From: Macrococcus sp. 19Msa1099
GTDB taxonomy: Bacteria > Bacillota > Bacilli > Staphylococcales > Staphylococcaceae
Assembly (NCBI GenBank): GCA_019357535.2
Contig: CP079955.1
Span: 2,037,683 to 2,101,682 of the forward strand
DNA: 64,000 bases
Direction of reading: 5' to 3'
Every line of letters starts with the position of its first letter. Position 1 is the first letter of the stretch. Of the stretch, positions 52,950 through 63,403 are shown piece by piece. The notes beneath the pieces are model-generated. The model did no database searches, was not told the DNA's origin, and was given only the letters and a program-made list of their open reading frames with translations. The translations under genes were made by a program, and so were the position numbers.

Positions 52950-53246
52950 AAAAGTCCTTATTTGCTTAGAGTAAAAAAGCTGTATATTATCTTTTTGAGC
53001 TAAATATAGATACTGTCCATAATCATAGTCATCTGGATATATCATATCCGTCGTATAAACATCTAAATACCGTAATGTACTAGGATGATAAGCAACGTTT
53101 TCATAAATAGAATCATCAAGCGTTACACATTCATCTGCTCCTATAACTTGTATAAGATAGTGATAACTTACATCATATATGGGTTGCTCATTACCATCAT
53201 TATCAATCAGTCTAATGCAGTATATAATACGCTTTAATGGTTTCAT
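52929..53246 (-). CDS. orphan hypothetical protein in ychF-rpsF gap
   Basis: 105 residues, GAGGTGAAGGG before ATG 53246, 23 bases downstream of ychF. It is tyrosine- and aspartate-rich (YENVAYHPSTLRYLDVYTTD, YPDDYDYGQYLYLAQKDN), probably beta-rich, with no signal or membrane segment. I do not recognise the family. The usual Bacillales order has ychF directly before rpsF, so this is a lineage-specific insertion into an old block. It ends in a terminator. Confidence 0.75.
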   Translation of the reverse strand: MKPLKRIIYCIRLIDNDGNEQPIYDVSYHYLIQVIGADECVTLDDSIYENVAYHPSTLRYLDVYTTDMIYPDDYDYGQYLYLAQKDNIQLFYSKQIRTFKLSNIC

Positions 53247-53269
53247 CCCTTCACCTCAGCTTGTAAAAT

Positions 53270-54370
53270 TTAAACATTAAATCTGAAATGTACAACGTCT
53301 CCATCCTGCATAATATACTCTTTACCTTCTAAACGTACTTTACCTGCTTCTTTAGCTCCGCTCATGCCATTGTATTCAATCAGGTCATCATAGCTGACTG
53401 TTTCAGCACGAATGAAACCACGTTCAAAGTCCGTATGAATAATGCCTGCACATTGTGGTGCTGTCATACCTTTTTTGAATGTCCATGCACGAACTTCTTG
53501 AACACCTGCAGTGAAGTACGTAGCCAGTCCTAATAAGTGATAAGATGCACGGATAAGTTTGTCTAATCCCGCTTCCTCAATACCAAGATCAGCGAGGTAT
53601 TCTTCTTTATCTTCATCTTCTAGTGTTGCAAGCTCTTCTTCAATCTTCGCACTAATAACAATCACTTCTGAACCTTCAGCTTCAGCATATGCTTTGATCG
53701 CTTTTAAATGTTCGTTTTCTTCACCGCTGATTAAATCATCCTCTGAAACATTTGCAACATAAAGCATTGGTTTTGCAGTAAGTAAGTGCATATTTTTAAC
53801 AAGCTTTGCCTGCTCCGGAGAAAACTCGATGCTGCGTACTGGCTTTTCAGCTTCTAAAGTTTCTTTGACAATCGCAAGAACCGCTTCTTCTGCCATCGCA
53901 TCTTTATCTTTTTGTTTCGCCATCTTTTGAACGCGCGCATAGCGTTTCTCTACAGACTCTAAGTCTGCAAGAACAAGTTCCATATTGATAACTTCAATAT
54001 CATCTACGGGGTTTACCTTACCAGAAACATGAGTAATATTCTCATCTTCAAAAGCACGTACAACCTGACAAATTGCATCTACTTCACGAATATGTGATAA
54101 GAACTTATTACCTAATCCTTCTCCTTTAGATGCCCCTTTTACGATGCCTGCAATATCCGTAAACTCAAATGCTGTCGGAACAGTTTTCTTAGGTTCTACA
54201 AGTTCAGTTAATTTATTCAAACGGTGATCTGGAACTTCTACAATTCCTACATTCGGATCAATTGTCGCAAACGGATAGTTTGCAGCTAGCGCTCCTGCTT
54301 TCGTAATTGCGTTAAATAAAGTTGATTTTCCTACATTCGGTAAACCAACGATTCCTGCTGTTAATGCCAT
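53270..54370 (-). CDS. ychF: redox-regulated ATPase YchF (Obg family)
   Basis: 366 residues. G1 GLPNVGKSTLFNAIT (residues 8-22), G3-like DIAGIVKGAS, the NVSE motif (YVANVSED) replacing NKxD and giving ATP preference, and a C-terminal TGS domain (about 280-364, VRAWTFKKGMTAPQCAGIIH). It binds ribosomes and acts in stress responses. AGGAGA precedes ATG 54370. Confidence 0.97.
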   Translation of the reverse strand: MALTAGIVGLPNVGKSTLFNAITKAGALAANYPFATIDPNVGIVEVPDHRLNKLTELVEPKKTVPTAFEFTDIAGIVKGASKGEGLGNKFLSHIREVDAICQVVRAFEDENITHVSGKVNPVDDIEVINMELVLADLESVEKRYARVQKMAKQKDKDAMAEEAVLAIVKETLEAEKPVRSIEFSPEQAKLVKNMHLLTAKPMLYVANVSEDDLISGEENEHLKAIKAYAEAEGSEVIVISAKIEEELATLEDEDKEEYLADLGIEEAGLDKLIRASYHLLGLATYFTAGVQEVRAWTFKKGMTAPQCAGIIHTDFERGFIRAETVSYDDLIEYNGMSGAKEAGKVRLEGKEYIMQDGDVVHFRFNV

Positions 54371-54388
54371 AATATTATCTCCTCTTAC

Positions 54389-54577
54389 TTACGCATGATG
54401 CGTTATTTTTTTTATTTTTTTATTGAACTCTTGTCTAGGCAGCATAATACTACGGTCACAACCTGTACATTTGATTCTAATATCTGCGCCTAAACGAATA
54501 ATTTTAAAATGTTTCTCACCACATGCATGGGGTTTTTTCATCTCAACTATATCATTTAAATCATACGTTTTATCCAT
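54389..54577 (-). CDS. DUF951 family small protein
   Basis: 62 residues from ATG 54577 (MDKTYDLNDIVEMKKPHACG); an upstream GTG overlaps the GGGTGG site. The conserved KPHACGEKHFKIIRLGADIRIKCTGCDRSIMLPR carries CxxC-like cysteines and a basic strand. Between mscS and ychF in most Bacillales (YyzM-like). Function unknown; a small nucleic-acid-binding or ribosome-linked role has been guessed from context only. Confidence 0.9.
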   Translation of the reverse strand: MDKTYDLNDIVEMKKPHACGEKHFKIIRLGADIRIKCTGCDRSIMLPRQEFNKKIKKITHHA

Positions 54578-54578
54578 A

Positions 54579-55466
54579 CTATCCACCCTTTTTATCTGGT
54601 TGATTATACATAATCATTCGAGGCATTGGTACTTTTACTCCGTTACTATCCAGATAGTCTTTCAAATCACGTCTTAACATACGTGAAACTTTTACATGAT
54701 GATTTGGTAACGTTTCTGCTGCAATTTTAATCTTAGCTTCCCCGGCTGACACTGCCTCAACGCCTAGTATTTCTGGAGATTTAATCAAATCATCATACTT
54801 ATCCATCAAAGTTTCCAGATAGGGTTTAATCAACGCCTCAACATCTTCTAGGTTTTCTTCACTTGAAACTGTAATATCAAATACTGCAAGTGAATTATTA
54901 ACAGAAAAATTGACGATTTCATTCATTGTACCGTTCGGCAGTATCGTAAGCTCTCCTGTAAATGATCGAATTCTTGTTGAACGTAATCCAATTGACTGTA
55001 CCGTACCTTCCGCTACAGTTGTTCCTGTTGTATTGATTTTAACGTAGTCACCTACGTCAAACTGATTCTCAAAGATAATAAAGAAACCCGTGATAATATC
55101 TTTTACTAAAGTTTGTGCGCCAAAACCAATTGCAATACCAGCCACCCCTGCCCCAGCAATAATACTTTCAACTTTGACCCCAAAGTTACTCAAGATAGTA
55201 GTGATAATGATAAACCATGTTGCATAAGAAGCTATATTTTGAAGTAATTTGATGAGCGTCGTATCTCTTTTTTCAGAATGAGATAAATTTGTTCTTCGGC
55301 GGACATAAAAAAATTGTTCGATCATCTTGTGAATAAATTTAATTAGGAACAATCCAAAAACGAGCAATACTAATGCCCAGAAAATATTTGCACCTACTCC
55401 AGCCCAAAATTCAGGATCCGTATAAGGCTTAATTAATCGCTTAAAAAAGTATACTAATTTATCCAT
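54579..55466 (-). CDS. MscS family small-conductance mechanosensitive channel
   Basis: 295 residues. Three transmembrane helices in the first 135 residues, the third being the glycine/alanine-packed pore GAGVAGIAIGFGAQTLVKDIITG. A beta domain (VGDYVKINTTGTTVAEGTVQSIGLRSTRIRSF) and a cytoplasmic alpha-beta domain follow. It releases solutes on hypo-osmotic shock. ATG 55466 follows AGGTGAATAG and abuts the parB stop. In Bacillus the same locus encodes YyaD/YyaF neighbours. Confidence 0.93.
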   Translation of the reverse strand: MDKLVYFFKRLIKPYTDPEFWAGVGANIFWALVLLVFGLFLIKFIHKMIEQFFYVRRRTNLSHSEKRDTTLIKLLQNIASYATWFIIITTILSNFGVKVESIIAGAGVAGIAIGFGAQTLVKDIITGFFIIFENQFDVGDYVKINTTGTTVAEGTVQSIGLRSTRIRSFTGELTILPNGTMNEIVNFSVNNSLAVFDITVSSEENLEDVEALIKPYLETLMDKYDDLIKSPEILGVEAVSAGEAKIKIAAETLPNHHVKVSRMLRRDLKDYLDSNGVKVPMPRMIMYNQPDKKGG

Positions 55467-56330
55467 CTATTCACCTACATTTTCAAGCAAATGAATCAAA
55501 CGATTAAACTCCTCTTCAGAAGTGAATTCAATTGAAATCTTTCCTTTTTTGCGTGATTTAGAAATTTCTACTTTAGTCCCTAGATTCTGCTTCAAAGATT
55601 CTTCATGTTTCACAAGAAACTTTGGCTTTTGCTTTACTTTAACTTCTTCACTATGTGTCTCTACTTCTTCTTGGTTCATCATTTTAATGAGGTCTTCTAA
55701 AGCGCGTACACTCATCGCCTCTCGAACAACTTTGTGTGCCACTTTAATTATATCTTCTTCATTTTTTAGCCCTAGTAAAGTACGTCCATGGCCTCCTGAA
55801 ATTTCTTTGTGATTAATCATTTTCTTTACTTCTTGTGGTAAATTTAATAATCTCAATAAGTTCGCAATGTAAGAGCGAGATTTCCCAAGTCTATCTGCTG
55901 TTTCTGCTTGTGTTAAATTCAAATGTTTCATTAGTGACTCATAACTTTTTGCTTCTTCTAATGGATTAAGATCTTCACGTTGCAAATTCTCAATAATTGC
56001 GAGCTCCATCATCTGTTGGTCTGTAAGTGTTTTAACGATCGCAGGAATTTTATTTTTACCTGCTAGCTTACTCGCTCTAAAGCGACGTTCACCAACCACT
56101 ATGTCATAACCTTTAACTGATTTTCGTACAACAATCGGCTGCAGTACTCCATGAAGTTTAATCGACTCACTTAATTCTTCTAACGCTGCTTCATCAAACT
56201 CTATTCTTGGCTGATATGGATTTGCACGCAATTCTGCAACATTCAGCTCTTCAACAATTTCATCCTGACGATTTTCTTGAAATAATGCATCCAGCCCTCT
56301 ACCAAGACCTTTTCCTAAACCTCTAGCCAT
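55467..56330 (-). CDS. parB: chromosome partitioning protein ParB/Spo0J
   Basis: 287 residues. The N-terminal CTPase ParB box GERRFRASKLAGK (about 74-86) and ENLQREDLNPLEEA are followed by the HTH LTQAETADRLGKSRSYIANLLRLL. A C-terminal dimerisation helix set completes it. It loads SMC at parS. It overlaps soj by eight bases. A degenerate parS (TGTTTCACAAGAAACT, 13 of 16) lies within the gene at 55606-55621. Confidence 0.96.
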   Translation of the reverse strand: MARGLGKGLGRGLDALFQENRQDEIVEELNVAELRANPYQPRIEFDEAALEELSESIKLHGVLQPIVVRKSVKGYDIVVGERRFRASKLAGKNKIPAIVKTLTDQQMMELAIIENLQREDLNPLEEAKSYESLMKHLNLTQAETADRLGKSRSYIANLLRLLNLPQEVKKMINHKEISGGHGRTLLGLKNEEDIIKVAHKVVREAMSVRALEDLIKMMNQEEVETHSEEVKVKQKPKFLVKHEESLKQNLGTKVEISKSRKKGKISIEFTSEEEFNRLIHLLENVGE

Positions 56331-57084
56331 TACTAATTACCTCCTCAGCTAAGCTTTTATATGTCTTAGCTCCCATAGAACGCGCATCATATACATTAAT
56401 CGGCTGTCCGTGAGAAGGGGCTTCAGATAAACGTACATTTCTTGGAATAATTGTTTCATATACTTTATCTTCGAAATGTGCTTTCACTTCTGCGATAACA
56501 TCATTACCTAAATTTGTACGTGCATCGTACATTGTAAGTAATACACCTTCAATTACAAGCGACTGATTAAGATGTCGTTGTACAAGCTTGATTGTATTCA
56601 GCAACTGACTCAAGCCTTCAAGTGCATAATACTCGCACTGTACAGGGATAATAATACCACTTGCTGCGGTAAAGGAATTGATTGTAAGTAGTCCGAGAGA
56701 TGGTGGACAATCAATAATAATATAATCAAACTCCTCATTTAGCTCTTTAAAAGCATATTTAAGTCGAACTTCTCTACTCATAGCTGACACAAGTTCAATC
56801 TCTGCACCCGCCAGGGCGATATTTGCCGGAATAATATAAAGATTTTCCTGTGCTGTTTTCAACACACACTTATTAATATCGGTATCTTCTACAAGCATAT
56901 CATAAACTGAATTCGTCACATTATTCTTATCAATCCCTACACCACTTGTTGCATTTCCTTGAGGATCTGTATCAATCAGTAGTACTTTCTTACCAAGTTC
57001 GCTAAGTGCCGCACTTAAATTTACTGACGTAGTTGTCTTACCCACGCCACCTTTTTGATTGGCAATCGCCAAAATTTTTGTCAT
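56323..57084 (-). CDS. soj: ParA family ATPase Soj
   Basis: 253 residues. Deviant Walker A NQKGGVGKTTTSVNLSAAL (about 8-26), Walker A' LLIDTDPQGNATSG, Walker B YIIIDCPPSLGLL. It partitions chromosomes with ParB and modulates DnaA. AGGAGAG precedes ATG 57084. First gene of soj-parB-mscS. Confidence 0.96.
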   Translation of the reverse strand: MTKILAIANQKGGVGKTTTSVNLSAALSELGKKVLLIDTDPQGNATSGVGIDKNNVTNSVYDMLVEDTDINKCVLKTAQENLYIIPANIALAGAEIELVSAMSREVRLKYAFKELNEEFDYIIIDCPPSLGLLTINSFTAASGIIIPVQCEYYALEGLSQLLNTIKLVQRHLNQSLVIEGVLLTMYDARTNLGNDVIAEVKAHFEDKVYETIIPRNVRLSEAPSHGQPINVYDARSMGAKTYKSLAEEVISNG

Positions 57085-57190
57085 GAATACTCTCTCCTAA
57101 TCGTCATTTCATATAATATCGATTATATCAATTTTAGCTCTATATTGCACAAACAATAAAAGTGTAGACCATAAAGTCCTCAATAAAAAA

Positions 57191-57213
57191 TCCCTGCACT
57201 CTCTCTGCAGGGA
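57191..57213 (-). terminator. terminator downstream of noc
   Basis: TCCCTGCA and TGCAGGGA stem followed by TTTTTTATTG on the minus strand. Confidence 0.88.
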
Positions 57214-57221
57214 CGATGATT

Positions 57222-58061
57222 CTATTTATCTGTTTTAAATACTTTTATCGAAATTTCATAGAAGTTTTCATATTCCGTATCTTTTCGCTTTACTTTAACC
57301 CCACTTTTTTCTACAGCCTTCAAACTTTCTCCAATTGTATTAAAAGCGAGCTTTATATCACGAGTAAAACCAATTCTCTTAGGTTTCACTTCTTCTCCAG
57401 CAAGCATACGTTTCACACGTTCTTCTGTCTGTTTTACATTTAAGTTCTGACTTTTTATAATATTCAACATCTGCGACTGACCCGCTTCATCTAAAGCAAG
57501 CAAGCTTCTGGCATGTCTTTCTGTAATTTGATGCTTACTTAATGCATCCAGTATCGGTTGGGATAACCTAAGTAATCTGAGCTTATTAGCAATAAATGAC
57601 TGACTTTTTCCTAGGCTCGTTGCAAGATCATTCTGTGTAATTCCATCTAGATCCAGCAATTTTTTATAAGCTTCTGCTTCTTCTACAGCTGATAAATTTT
57701 CTCTTTGAATATTTTCAATTAATGCAATTGCAGCAGTTTCTTTATCATTCATCTGCTTAACAATGACTTCTGTTTCAGCTGTATTATTCATCTTAAGTGC
57801 TCTGAAACGTCTTTCTCCAGCAATAATCTCATACATTTCTTCTTCGATTGGACGAACGACGATAGGTTGAAGTAATCCATATGAACGAATAGATTCAGCC
57901 AACTCTTTAATTTTTTCTTCATCAAAGATTTGTCGTGGTTGATAACGATTCGGTACGATGCGTTCGACAGAAACTTTTACAACATTACCATTTTGGCGCG
58001 CTACTTCTACATCTTCTTCCTTTTCTTTCAGCCCAAATAATTTTGAAAAAGGTTTTTTCAT
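57222..58061 (-). CDS. noc: nucleoid occlusion protein Noc
   Basis: 279 residues, a ParB paralogue. IPNRYQPRQIFDEEKIKEL and AGERRFRALKM ParB boxes, HTH GITQNDLATSLGKSQSFIANKLRLLRL (about 150-176). The short N-terminal amphipathic helix MKKPFSKLFGLKEKEED is the membrane-targeting segment known in Noc. It blocks division over nucleoids. Position between rsmG and soj is conserved. Confidence 0.95.
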   Translation of the reverse strand: MKKPFSKLFGLKEKEEDVEVARQNGNVVKVSVERIVPNRYQPRQIFDEEKIKELAESIRSYGLLQPIVVRPIEEEMYEIIAGERRFRALKMNNTAETEVIVKQMNDKETAAIALIENIQRENLSAVEEAEAYKKLLDLDGITQNDLATSLGKSQSFIANKLRLLRLSQPILDALSKHQITERHARSLLALDEAGQSQMLNIIKSQNLNVKQTEERVKRMLAGEEVKPKRIGFTRDIKLAFNTIGESLKAVEKSGVKVKRKDTEYENFYEISIKVFKTDK

Positions 58062-58090
58062 AACAATCGACTCACTTTCAATTCAAATAC

Positions 58091-58807
58091 TTATTTTAGT
58101 AATGGTTCCTTGTTTGGTGTCCCTGGTTTACGCGGATACTTCTTAGGGGTTTGTCTTTTTTTCTCAATATCTAATATATAACGCATACTATCTTCTTCAG
58201 GTAGCGTCAATCGGTGATTTTCAACCACCGCTCCACCTAATATAGATATCGCAAACAATCCTTCTTCAACCTCTATTTCTCCTTGTGCACCTTTAAGCGC
58301 AATAAAATGACCACCTTTTTTCACAAGTGGTAAACAGAGTTCACTTAATACAGATAATCTCGCAACCGCTCTTGCTGTAACTACATCAAAGTGTTCTCTG
58401 TACTCGCCTTTACCAAATGTTTCTGCTCGATCATGTACAAAATGGCAGTTTGTCAAATTAAGTTCTGTGCTTAAATGATTAAGGAAGTTGATTCTTTTAT
58501 TTAGGGAATCAACGATTGTAAGTTCTAAATGTGGATATAATATCTTTAATGGGATACTAGGAAATCCTGCACCAGCACCAACATCACAAATAGATTTTAC
58601 TTTATTGAAATCAAAATAGAAACTCGGTGTAATAGAATCAAAGAAATGTTTCAAATATACCTCTTCTTTTTCTGTTACAGCTGTTAAATTAATTTTCTCA
58701 TTCCACTCTACTAAAGTTTCATAGTAAATTGCAAATTGTTTTTGTTGTTCATCTGTGAGTTCGAAGCCTTTTTCTTTTAAATGTTGTAAAAATTTCATCT
58801 CATTCAT
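58091..58807 (-). CDS. rsmG: 16S rRNA m7G methyltransferase RsmG
   Basis: 238 residues. SAM motif [24 protein letters not shown] (about 71-94), [28 protein letters not shown]. It methylates G527 of 16S rRNA; loss gives streptomycin resistance in many bacteria. The C terminus is basic with Pro/Lys ([18 protein letters not shown]). One base downstream of mnmG. Confidence 0.96.
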   Translation of the reverse strand: MNEMKFLQHLKEKGFELTDEQQKQFAIYYETLVEWNEKINLTAVTEKEEVYLKHFFDSITPSFYFDFNKVKSICDVGAGAGFPSIPLKILYPHLELTIVDSLNKRINFLNHLSTELNLTNCHFVHDRAETFGKGEYREHFDVVTARAVARLSVLSELCLPLVKKGGHFIALKGAQGEIEVEEGLFAISILGGAVVENHRLTLPEEDSMRYILDIEKKRQTPKKYPRKPGTPNKEPLLK

Positions 58808-60682
58808 CTAATTCACCCTTTTTATTTTCCCTTGTTCAATATAAATTAATAAAATTGAGATATCTGCTGGATTTACGCCAGAAATACGTGATGCCTGTGC
58901 AATACTTAATGGTTTCACTTCCTTTAACTTTTCACGTGCTTCAGTTGCCAGACTGTGAATATCATCATAATCAATATTCTCAGGAATTTTTTTATTTTCC
59001 ATACGTTTTACTTTTTCTACTTGCTGTAATGATTTTTGAATATATCCTTCATACTTCGTCTGAATTTCTACTTGTTCTTGTACAGATTCATCAATCATTC
59101 CTTGTTCTTCGATTAAAGCAACGACTGAAGCATAATCCATTTCAGGTCTTCTTAATAAATCAATCGCAAGTATGCCATCTTTTAATGGTGTTCCTCCACG
59201 CGATTCAATCATACTTTGAGTTTTTTCATTCGGCTTAATTCTGATTTGAGATAAACGATTTATTTCCTCGGAAATAGCAGCTTTTTTATTATTGAATCTA
59301 TTATATCGAAGCTCATCAATAAGTCCTGCGTTATAGCCTATTTCTGTAAGTCTTAAATCTGCATTGTCATGACGCAGTAATAGACGATGCTCGGCGCGAC
59401 TTGTCAGTAAACGATAAGGTTCATTCGTCCCTTTTGTTACAAGATCATCTATGAGTACACCAATATATGCTTCATGACGACCTAATATTAATTCATCATG
59501 TCCTAGAACCTTCGCTGCAGCATTAATACCTGCCATAAGTCCTTGTCCTGCCGCCTCTTCATAACCACTTGTCCCATTTATCTGACCTGCAGTATAAAGT
59601 CCTTCAATTTTCTTCGTCTCTAGTGTCGGCCAAAGTTGCGTTGGTACAATTGCATCATACTCAATAGCGTATCCTGCACGCATCATGTCTGCTTTTTCTA
59701 AACCAGGTATCGTTTTTAACATTTGCAATTGCACATGCTCTGGCAAACTTGTAGAAAGTCCCTGCACATATACTTCTTTAGTATGTCTTCCTTCTGGTTC
59801 TAAGAAGATTTGATGTCTTGGTTTGTCATTAAATCTGACAAACTTATCTTCAATTGAAGGACAATATCTTGGTCCTGTTCCTTTAATCATACCCGAGTAC
59901 ATTGCTGATAGATGCAGATTATCATCGATAACTTGATGTGTTTCGCCGTTTGTATAGGTTAGCCAGCATGGTAATTGATCCATGATAAACTCTGTTGTTT
60001 CATAACTAAATGCACGTGGCAGATCATCACCTGGTTGAATTTCAGTTTTGCTATAGTCAATAGAATCACTGTTTACACGCGGTGGTGTACCTGTTTTGAA
60101 TCTAACGATATCAAACCCAATCTCGCGAAGATGGTCAGCTAACTTTATAGAAGGCATCTGATGGTTGGGACCTGAAGAATATTTAATATTTCCAAGAATG
60201 ATTTCTCCACGTAAAAATGTTCCTGTCGTTAAGACGACAGCATCCGCTAAATACGTAGTCCCTATAACCGTTTCCACACCAAGTACTTTTCCATCCTCAA
60301 TAATTAAACGCTCCACCATGCCTTGCATAATGTCCAGGTTGTCTTGAGCTTCTATAACAGATTTCATTTCTTGCTGATACAAAACTTTATCTGCTTGAGC
60401 ACGTAACGCACGAACTGCTGGACCTTTCCCAGTATTGAGCATACGCATTTGAATATGCGTCTTATCGATTGTTTTAGCCATCTGTCCGCCTAAAGCATCA
60501 ATTTCACGTACAACGATACCTTTCGCCGGTCCACCAACTGATGGATTACAAGGCATAAACGCGACAGAATCCAGATTTATTGTCAGCATCAGTGTTTTTG
60601 CACCTTTTCTCGCACTTGCAAGTCCTGCTTCTACACCTGCATGTCCAGCACCAACAACAATTACATCATATTTTTGTTCCAA
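58808..60682 (-). CDS. mnmG: tRNA uridine-5-carboxymethylaminomethyl modification enzyme MnmG
   Basis: 624 residues. FAD dinucleotide motif [16 protein letters not shown] (residues 7-22), [10 protein letters not shown] with the catalytic Cys (MPCNPSVGG), and [20 protein letters not shown] are all intact. A C-terminal helical domain recruits MnmE. The complex modifies U34 of several tRNAs. Translation starts at TTG 60682 behind AAGGAGG. It lies 12 bases downstream of mnmE. Confidence 0.97.
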   Translation of the reverse strand: MEQKYDVIVVGAGHAGVEAGLASARKGAKTLMLTINLDSVAFMPCNPSVGGPAKGIVVREIDALGGQMAKTIDKTHIQMRMLNTGKGPAVRALRAQADKVLYQQEMKSVIEAQDNLDIMQGMVERLIIEDGKVLGVETVIGTTYLADAVVLTTGTFLRGEIILGNIKYSSGPNHQMPSIKLADHLREIGFDIVRFKTGTPPRVNSDSIDYSKTEIQPGDDLPRAFSYETTEFIMDQLPCWLTYTNGETHQVIDDNLHLSAMYSGMIKGTGPRYCPSIEDKFVRFNDKPRHQIFLEPEGRHTKEVYVQGLSTSLPEHVQLQMLKTIPGLEKADMMRAGYAIEYDAIVPTQLWPTLETKKIEGLYTAGQINGTSGYEEAAGQGLMAGINAAAKVLGHDELILGRHEAYIGVLIDDLVTKGTNEPYRLLTSRAEHRLLLRHDNADLRLTEIGYNAGLIDELRYNRFNNKKAAISEEINRLSQIRIKPNEKTQSMIESRGGTPLKDGILAIDLLRRPEMDYASVVALIEEQGMIDESVQEQVEIQTKYEGYIQKSLQQVEKVKRMENKKIPENIDYDDIHSLATEAREKLKEVKPLSIAQASRISGVNPADISILLIYIEQGKIKRVN

Positions 60683-60694
60683 AATTTTTCCTCC

Positions 60695-62074
60695 TTATTT
60701 TCCGAGACAGAACTGGCTAAAGAGTTGATCAATAAGCCCATCGTCGACAGACTCACCAATAACCTCACCGAGTAATTCCCATGTTTTTATCAGGTCGATT
60801 TGAATCATATCAATTGGCACACCTAATTCTGCTGCAGATATCGCATCACCAATCGAAGTTTTTGCACTTTTAAGTAGACTGATATGTCTTGCATTTGATA
60901 CATATGTCATATCTTGATTTGACACTTCTCCAGCAAAGAATAATGTACGAATCTGTTCTTCGAGTTCTTCAATTCCTTGTTGTGATAGCATTGAAGTCTT
61001 AACTATTGGTGCATTCCCTACCATCGTTTTAACTTCTTCTAAATCTAATTTATTTTCTAAATCGGTCTTATTAATAATCACGATTACATCTTCATTTTTT
61101 ATTATTTCTGCTAACTTATAATCTTCTTCTGTTAAAATTTCATTATTATTTAATACGTACAATATTAAATCTGCTTTCTTAAGCGCTTCTCTACTTCGTT
61201 CTACACCGATTTTTTCAACGATATCCTCTGTTTCACGGATACCCGCCGTGTCTACAAGTCTTAATGGCACGCCACGCACGTTCACATACTCTTCCAGCAC
61301 GTCACGAGTCGTTCCTGCAATTTCTGTAACGATCGCTTTATTATCTTGAATTAAGTTGTTCAGCATCGAACTTTTTCCGACATTCGGTTTACCAACAATT
61401 ACTGTAGATAATCCTTCTCTTAAAATTTTACCTTGATTAGCTGTTTGTAAAAGATTCGTAATACTTCCTTCAATCTTACGCGCTTCTTCCATTAAAAATG
61501 TATTGGTAGCTTCTTCAACATCATCATATTCAGGATAGTCAATATTCACTTCTACTTGAGCTAATATTTCAAGGATAGATTGTCTTAAACCTTTAATCAG
61601 CACACTTAAACGTCCTTCAATCTGCTGCATTGCAACACGACTTGCTCGATCTGTTTTAGAACGAATAAAATCCATCGTGGCTTCGGCTTGAGATAAATCA
61701 ATTCTTCCGTTTAAGAAAGCACGTTTTGTAAATTCACCTGGTTCAGCAAGTTTTGCTCCATTCGTAAGTGCAAGTTCAAGCACACGATTAACCGTCATAA
61801 TTCCGCCATGACAATTAATTTCCACGATATCCTCACGCGTATATGTTCTTGGCGCTCGCATCACTGCGACCATCACTTCTTCGACAACTTCTTTCGACGC
61901 TGGGTCTATAATGTGCCCGTAATTAATCGTATGTGATGCAACGTCATTTAATTGATACTTGCCTTTATATAATTTATCCGCAATCGATACGGCATCACTA
62001 CCTGATAGGCGGACAATCGCAATCGCACCTTCACCCATGGGTGTTGAAATACTTGCAATAGTATCCAATTCCAT
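60695..62074 (-). CDS. mnmE: tRNA modification GTPase MnmE
   Basis: 459 residues from ATG 62074 ([20 protein letters not shown]), preceded by AAAGGAGGG; the longer frame to 62140 has no site. N-terminal tetrahydrofolate-binding domain (1-120), helical domain, G domain with GKPNVGKSS (about 227), [14 protein letters not shown], and the C-terminal FCLGK catalytic Cys. It works with MnmG downstream. Confidence 0.97.
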   Translation of the reverse strand: MELDTIASISTPMGEGAIAIVRLSGSDAVSIADKLYKGKYQLNDVASHTINYGHIIDPASKEVVEEVMVAVMRAPRTYTREDIVEINCHGGIMTVNRVLELALTNGAKLAEPGEFTKRAFLNGRIDLSQAEATMDFIRSKTDRASRVAMQQIEGRLSVLIKGLRQSILEILAQVEVNIDYPEYDDVEEATNTFLMEEARKIEGSITNLLQTANQGKILREGLSTVIVGKPNVGKSSMLNNLIQDNKAIVTEIAGTTRDVLEEYVNVRGVPLRLVDTAGIRETEDIVEKIGVERSREALKKADLILYVLNNNEILTEEDYKLAEIIKNEDVIVIINKTDLENKLDLEEVKTMVGNAPIVKTSMLSQQGIEELEEQIRTLFFAGEVSNQDMTYVSNARHISLLKSAKTSIGDAISAAELGVPIDMIQIDLIKTWELLGEVIGESVDDGLIDQLFSQFCLGK

Positions 62075-62150
62075 AAAATTCCCTCCTTTGATTCTTTTAA
62101 ATTTTAAGCTTAATCTTACGAATAATAAATCACTTTGCATCGCATAAACA

Positions 62151-62186
62151 GATTAACTCTAAAAACAATCGTTTTTAGAGTTAATC
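62151..62186. repeat. 16-bp perfect inverted repeat between jag and mnmE
   Basis: GATTAACTCTAAAAAC, AATC, GTTTTTAGAGTTAATC. The stem is perfect, but no T-run follows in either direction, so termination is uncertain; it may be a processing hairpin between jag and mnmE transcripts. Confidence 0.7.
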
Positions 62187-62195
62187 AAGTAAATA

Positions 62196-62939
62196 TTATC
62201 TTGAACGAATGACAAGGTAACGATGAGGCTCTCTACCTTCTGAATATGTTTCAATGTTCTCTATCTTTCCAAGGATTTGGTGCATAATTTTACGCTCATA
62301 GTTCGGCATTGGTTCAAATTTAATTGGTTCACCCGTCGCTATGGCTTTTTTTGACATATTTAAAGCTAGATTCTGCAACGTTTCTCTTCGCTTTTCTCGA
62401 TAATTTTCGATATCTAACGTAATTGTGACGAATCCCTTTTCAAGATGATTGAAATAGTTTTGTGCAAGGACTTGCAAGCTATTCAGAACTTGACCACGTC
62501 TACCAATTATTCGAGATGCTTCTGCTGATGAAATATTCATAATAACTTCATCCTTATTCTTATAGATAATTTCCATAGAAGCTTCATATCCCATAGCAGC
62601 AATAACTTGCAATACATACTCTTTAACCGACTCCAGAGATTGTTGATTTCTATTTGACTTTATCTCAATATTCTTTTCAGGCATTGTAACTTTAGGCGTG
62701 TCATCTATATTCTTATCTGAAGATTGCTCTTTGATAGGTATACTCGTTTTTTCGCGTTTTACTTCCGGATCAATTATAATGAGCTTAACCTTTGCATTTT
62801 GTTTACCAATCCCGAATATCCCTTTCTTTCCAGGATTCAATACTTCAATCTTCACCTGACTTTCAGAAACATTCATGATATCTAGCCCTTTTTTAATTGC
62901 ATCTTCTACAGTAACATCAATAAAGGTTTGTTCTAACAA
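62196..62939 (-). CDS. jag: Jag/KhpB-like RNA-binding protein
   Basis: 247 residues from TTG 62939, seven bases after GGAGG; the frame extends to 62987 inside rnpA but without a site. N-terminal Jag domain with VTVEDAIKKGLDIMNVSE and NPGKKGIFGIGKQNAKV, an acidic linker, KH domain (IIYKNKDEVIMNISSAEASRIIGRRGQVLNSLQVL, about 142-176), then R3H (ENYREKRRETLQNLALNMSKKA). KhpB-type RNA chaperone. No yidC/spoIIIJ gene lies between rnpA and jag, unlike Bacillus. Confidence 0.92.
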   Translation of the reverse strand: MLEQTFIDVTVEDAIKKGLDIMNVSESQVKIEVLNPGKKGIFGIGKQNAKVKLIIIDPEVKREKTSIPIKEQSSDKNIDDTPKVTMPEKNIEIKSNRNQQSLESVKEYVLQVIAAMGYEASMEIIYKNKDEVIMNISSAEASRIIGRRGQVLNSLQVLAQNYFNHLEKGFVTITLDIENYREKRRETLQNLALNMSKKAIATGEPIKFEPMPNYERKIMHQILGKIENIETYSEGREPHRYLVIRSR

Positions 62940-62955
62940 TAGATTTCCTCCGTCT

Positions 62956-63303
62956 TTAAGTGATTCTTTTGTTAAAACCTTTGGCAATCTTCATTACGTG
63001 TTCCAAACTTTTATTGATCTCATTCGTTGTCATTTCTTTAGAAGGTTGCCTGGCGATTACAATAAAATCATCTTTAATAATATCTTCTTTATGTTTCGTA
63101 AAACTTTCTCTTATCGCACGCTTTATTCTATTTCGAGTGACAGCATTACCAATTTTCTTAGAAACTGAAATACCGAGTCTGAAATGCTCATTTTCACTAT
63201 TTTTCTGACGATATATAATAAACTGGCGATTCGCTACAGACTTACCATTTTTATAGATTTTCTGAAAATCTTCATTCTTCTTAATACGATACGCTTTCTC
63301 CAT
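62956..63303 (-). CDS. rnpA: ribonuclease P protein component
   Basis: 115 residues from ATG 63303 (MEKAYRIKKNEDFQKIY), the start used in staphylococci; a codon 12 bases upstream is possible. The RNR motif is GISVSKKIGNAVTRNRIKRAIRE (about 49-71). It binds the catalytic RNase P RNA for 5' tRNA maturation. It is the second gene after rpmH and ends 16 bases before jag. Confidence 0.95.
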   Translation of the reverse strand: MEKAYRIKKNEDFQKIYKNGKSVANRQFIIYRQKNSENEHFRLGISVSKKIGNAVTRNRIKRAIRESFTKHKEDIIKDDFIVIARQPSKEMTTNEINKSLEHVMKIAKGFNKRIT

Positions 63304-63378
63304 TTTATACACCATCTCATCATCATTACATATTCTTATTTATTATACTAAAATTTATATCCTATTTAAACAAAAAAA

Positions 63379-63403
63379 AGACCACTGAATGTTCAGTGAT
63401 CTT
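63379..63403 (-). terminator. hairpin/terminator downstream of rpmH
   Basis: AAGATCACTGAA and TTCAGTGGTCTT form a stem (one G-U pair) followed by TTTTTT on the minus strand, overlapping the rpmH stop. rnpA, 60 bases further, would need read-through or its own promoter. Confidence 0.75.
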
